Below, piece after piece: positions 6,203 to 7,426 of a DNA stretch of 7,426 bases. This DNA comes from Methanothrix sp. (GTDB taxonomy: Archaea > Halobacteriota > Methanosarcinia > Methanotrichales > Methanotrichaceae): NCBI GenBank assembly GCA_028688535.1, contig JAQTXY010000088.1, positions 1-7,426 on the forward strand. The letters run 5' to 3'. The translations under genes and the position numbers were made by a program. Position 1 is the stretch's first letter; each line of letters begins with the position of its first letter. The notes under the pieces are model-generated. The model ran no database searches, was not told where the DNA came from, and worked only from the letters and a program-made list of their open reading frames with translations.

Positions 6203-7276
6203 ATGAAATGCACGGCCATAACATGGACTATAATTCTTTTTGCACTGCTTTTATTGAGTATTGCAGGAGTAAGCGGCGCCAATGAACTTAACAAATCCGC
6301 AACAACTTCCGAGCTCAAGGTGGCGTTGCTCGATTATGGCCCCATAGGAGACCACGGATGGACTTTTGAGGGCCATGCTGGTGCGGCCAAAATGGCACAG
6401 AAGCTGCCTTATGTGAATCTTTCGGAGAGGGAAAATGCCGCGGGTCCTAACGCATCCCAAATAATGAGAGAATATGCTGAAAACGGAACCGAGCTTATAT
6501 TCTGTCATAGCGGAAGCTTTGGGGAAGCTATCAAAGATGTAGCCCCAAAATATCCAAATGTAACATTCATGTGGTGCGGCGGGAGCGTGAAACTGGCTCC
6601 TAACGTGGGAACCTATTACGAAAGACTTTATCAAGCCGAGTATCTGGCGGGAATGGTGGCAGGTCGCATGACCAAGACCAATAAAATCGCCGCTGTTGAG
6701 CCCATTGCCGATCCGCAGGTGGTGATGGCCATCAACGCTTTTGCCAGAGGAATGGCCGATGTCAACCCCCAGGCCAGGCTGATTGTAAAGTGGGTAGGAA
6801 GTTGGTACGATCCCCAGAAAGAGAAACAACTGGCACTTGGACTAATCAATGAAGGGTGCGATGTCATCACTCATGGTTCCGATTCCGACGCAACCGGCGA
6901 GGCTGCGGAGAAGACGGGAACGTACTTCTTATCCTGTGGCTCGAACACGGCTCGGTTCTTCCCGCATGTGTTTCTTACAGGCGCTGTCTGGAATTGGGAG
7001 CCAATCATGACCGATATAGTGGAAGCAGTGCATAATGGGACCTGGGCGGCTCATCCCGGACAGAACTGGTGGTATGGTATGGCAGAGAGTGCGGTGGAGC
7101 TGGCGCCATTCAGCGATCTGGTTCCCGCCGAAATAAGAAGGCTGGTGGAAGAAAAGCAGAAGGCCATTGGTAGAGGTGAGATGGAGATATTCCCGGGCAT
7201 GAGCGATCAGGATCTGCGGAGAATGCATTACCTGGAGCCCAATGTGGTAGGCGAACTGCCTAAACTCTTAGTATGA
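6203..7276 (+). CDS. BMP-family (PnrA/TmpC-like) substrate-binding protein, BMP-B, complete (357 aa)
   Basis: Complete paralog of the truncated gene at the window start. Residues 1-25 form a signal peptide (hydrophobic LLLLSIAGVSG, no lipobox cysteine, unlike many bacterial BMP lipoproteins). The binding fold begins with KVALLDYGPIGDHGW (39-53). It continues through LIFCHSGSFGEA (98-109), EYLAGMVAGRMTKT (146-159), VGSWYDP (198-204), GCDVITHGSDSDATGEAAE (218-236), LTGAVWNWEP (258-267) and IFPG (329-332). These are typical BMP-family positions. Members studied in bacteria bind purine nucleosides; the ligand in this organism is not known. The ATG at 6203 is chosen over the in-frame TTG at 6200 because GGGAG (6190-6194) is eight bases upstream. 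A TATA box just after the preceding stop codon suggests its own promoter besides any read-through. Confidence 0.93.
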   Translation: MKCTAITWTIILFALLLLSIAGVSGANELNKSATTSELKVALLDYGPIGDHGWTFEGHAGAAKMAQKLPYVNLSERENAAGPNASQIMREYAENGTELIFCHSGSFGEAIKDVAPKYPNVTFMWCGGSVKLAPNVGTYYERLYQAEYLAGMVAGRMTKTNKIAAVEPIADPQVVMAINAFARGMADVNPQARLIVKWVGSWYDPQKEKQLALGLINEGCDVITHGSDSDATGEAAEKTGTYFLSCGSNTARFFPHVFLTGAVWNWEPIMTDIVEAVHNGTWAAHPGQNWWYGMAESAVELAPFSDLVPAEIRRLVEEKQKAIGRGEMEIFPGMSDQDLRRMHYLEPNVVGELPKLLV

Positions 7277-7290
7277 ATGAATTGTAGTTA

Positions 7291-7320
7291 GCTTTGCAGG
7301 AGTTGGCTTTGTAGCAGTTG
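7291..7320. repeat. Two-copy 15-bp tandem repeat after BMP-B
   Basis: GCTTTGCAGGAGTTG (7291-7305) and GCTTTGTAGCAGTTG (7306-7320) differ at two of 15 positions, and a weaker partial unit precedes them. The period equals that of the pentapeptide genes. The rest of 7277-7426 holds no gene I can support; short open frames on both strands reach the window edge. Confidence 0.55.
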
Positions 7321-7426
7321 GCATCAATAATTCACATCCGGTGAACGCATTAATTATTGGCGTGACTGTGCCCATGATTTTGCATGGGCTCGTGCGCAGA
7401 CGAGGGGCAATAAATTGCAGAGAACT

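Noticed and set aside
6251..6829. 192-residue minus-strand open frame inside BMP-B
   Set aside because: It is fully antisense to a conserved BMP-family gene and shows no domain or ribosome-binding site.
7268..7425. Minus-strand open frame of about 50 codons reaching the window edge, and a plus-strand hydrophobic frame from about 7281 to the edge
   Set aside because: Both are short and overlapping, and neither has a recognisable motif or supported start; an open stretch of this length is not rare by chance. DNA past 7426 is needed.

Overview
The window most likely comes from a euryarchaeon, probably a methanogen of the Methanothrix/Methanosarcina kind; the lineage is inference from gene content. 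The reasons are: AGGTGA ribosome-binding sites complementary to the archaeal 16S 3' end, a TTTATATA-type TATA box without bacterial -35/-10 pairs, exported proteins typical of methanogen surfaces, and mid-range GC. No rRNA, tRNA, CRISPR array, transposase or integrase is visible.

Layout. (1) Positions 1-495, plus strand: C-terminal part of a BMP-family (PnrA/TmpC-like) substrate-binding protein, here BMP-A, whose start lies outside the window. (2) Positions 459-4877, minus strand: a compact three-gene operon. It is read as an exported protein with a transglutaminase/papain-like Cys-His-Asp pattern, then two exported giant pentapeptide-repeat proteins, PP2 (101 repeats) and PP1 (117 repeats). 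PP1 ends inside the tail of BMP-A in a 37-bp convergent overlap. (3) Positions 4878-4970: a 93-bp divergent intergenic region with two small inverted repeats. (4) Positions 4971-7276, plus strand: a Leu/Ile/Val-type periplasmic-binding protein, then a complete BMP-family protein, BMP-B, about 70% identical to BMP-A over the shared part. (5) Positions 7277-7426: no gene I can support, but a short 15-bp tandem repeat.

How the parts may work together. Every product whose start is visible carries an export signal, so this is an extracytoplasmic locus. Two unrelated classes of type-1 binding protein sit next to a secreted enzyme-like protein and two very long beta-helix rods. No ATPase or permease is present. 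The most unusual part is the minus-strand operon. The two rods are tandem paralogs with shared N-terminal and C-terminal caps and no register break over 101 and 117 pentapeptides. Every offset I could measure within and between them is a whole number of four-repeat coils. A surface or envelope-space role is inferred; nothing in the sequence names a substrate or partner.
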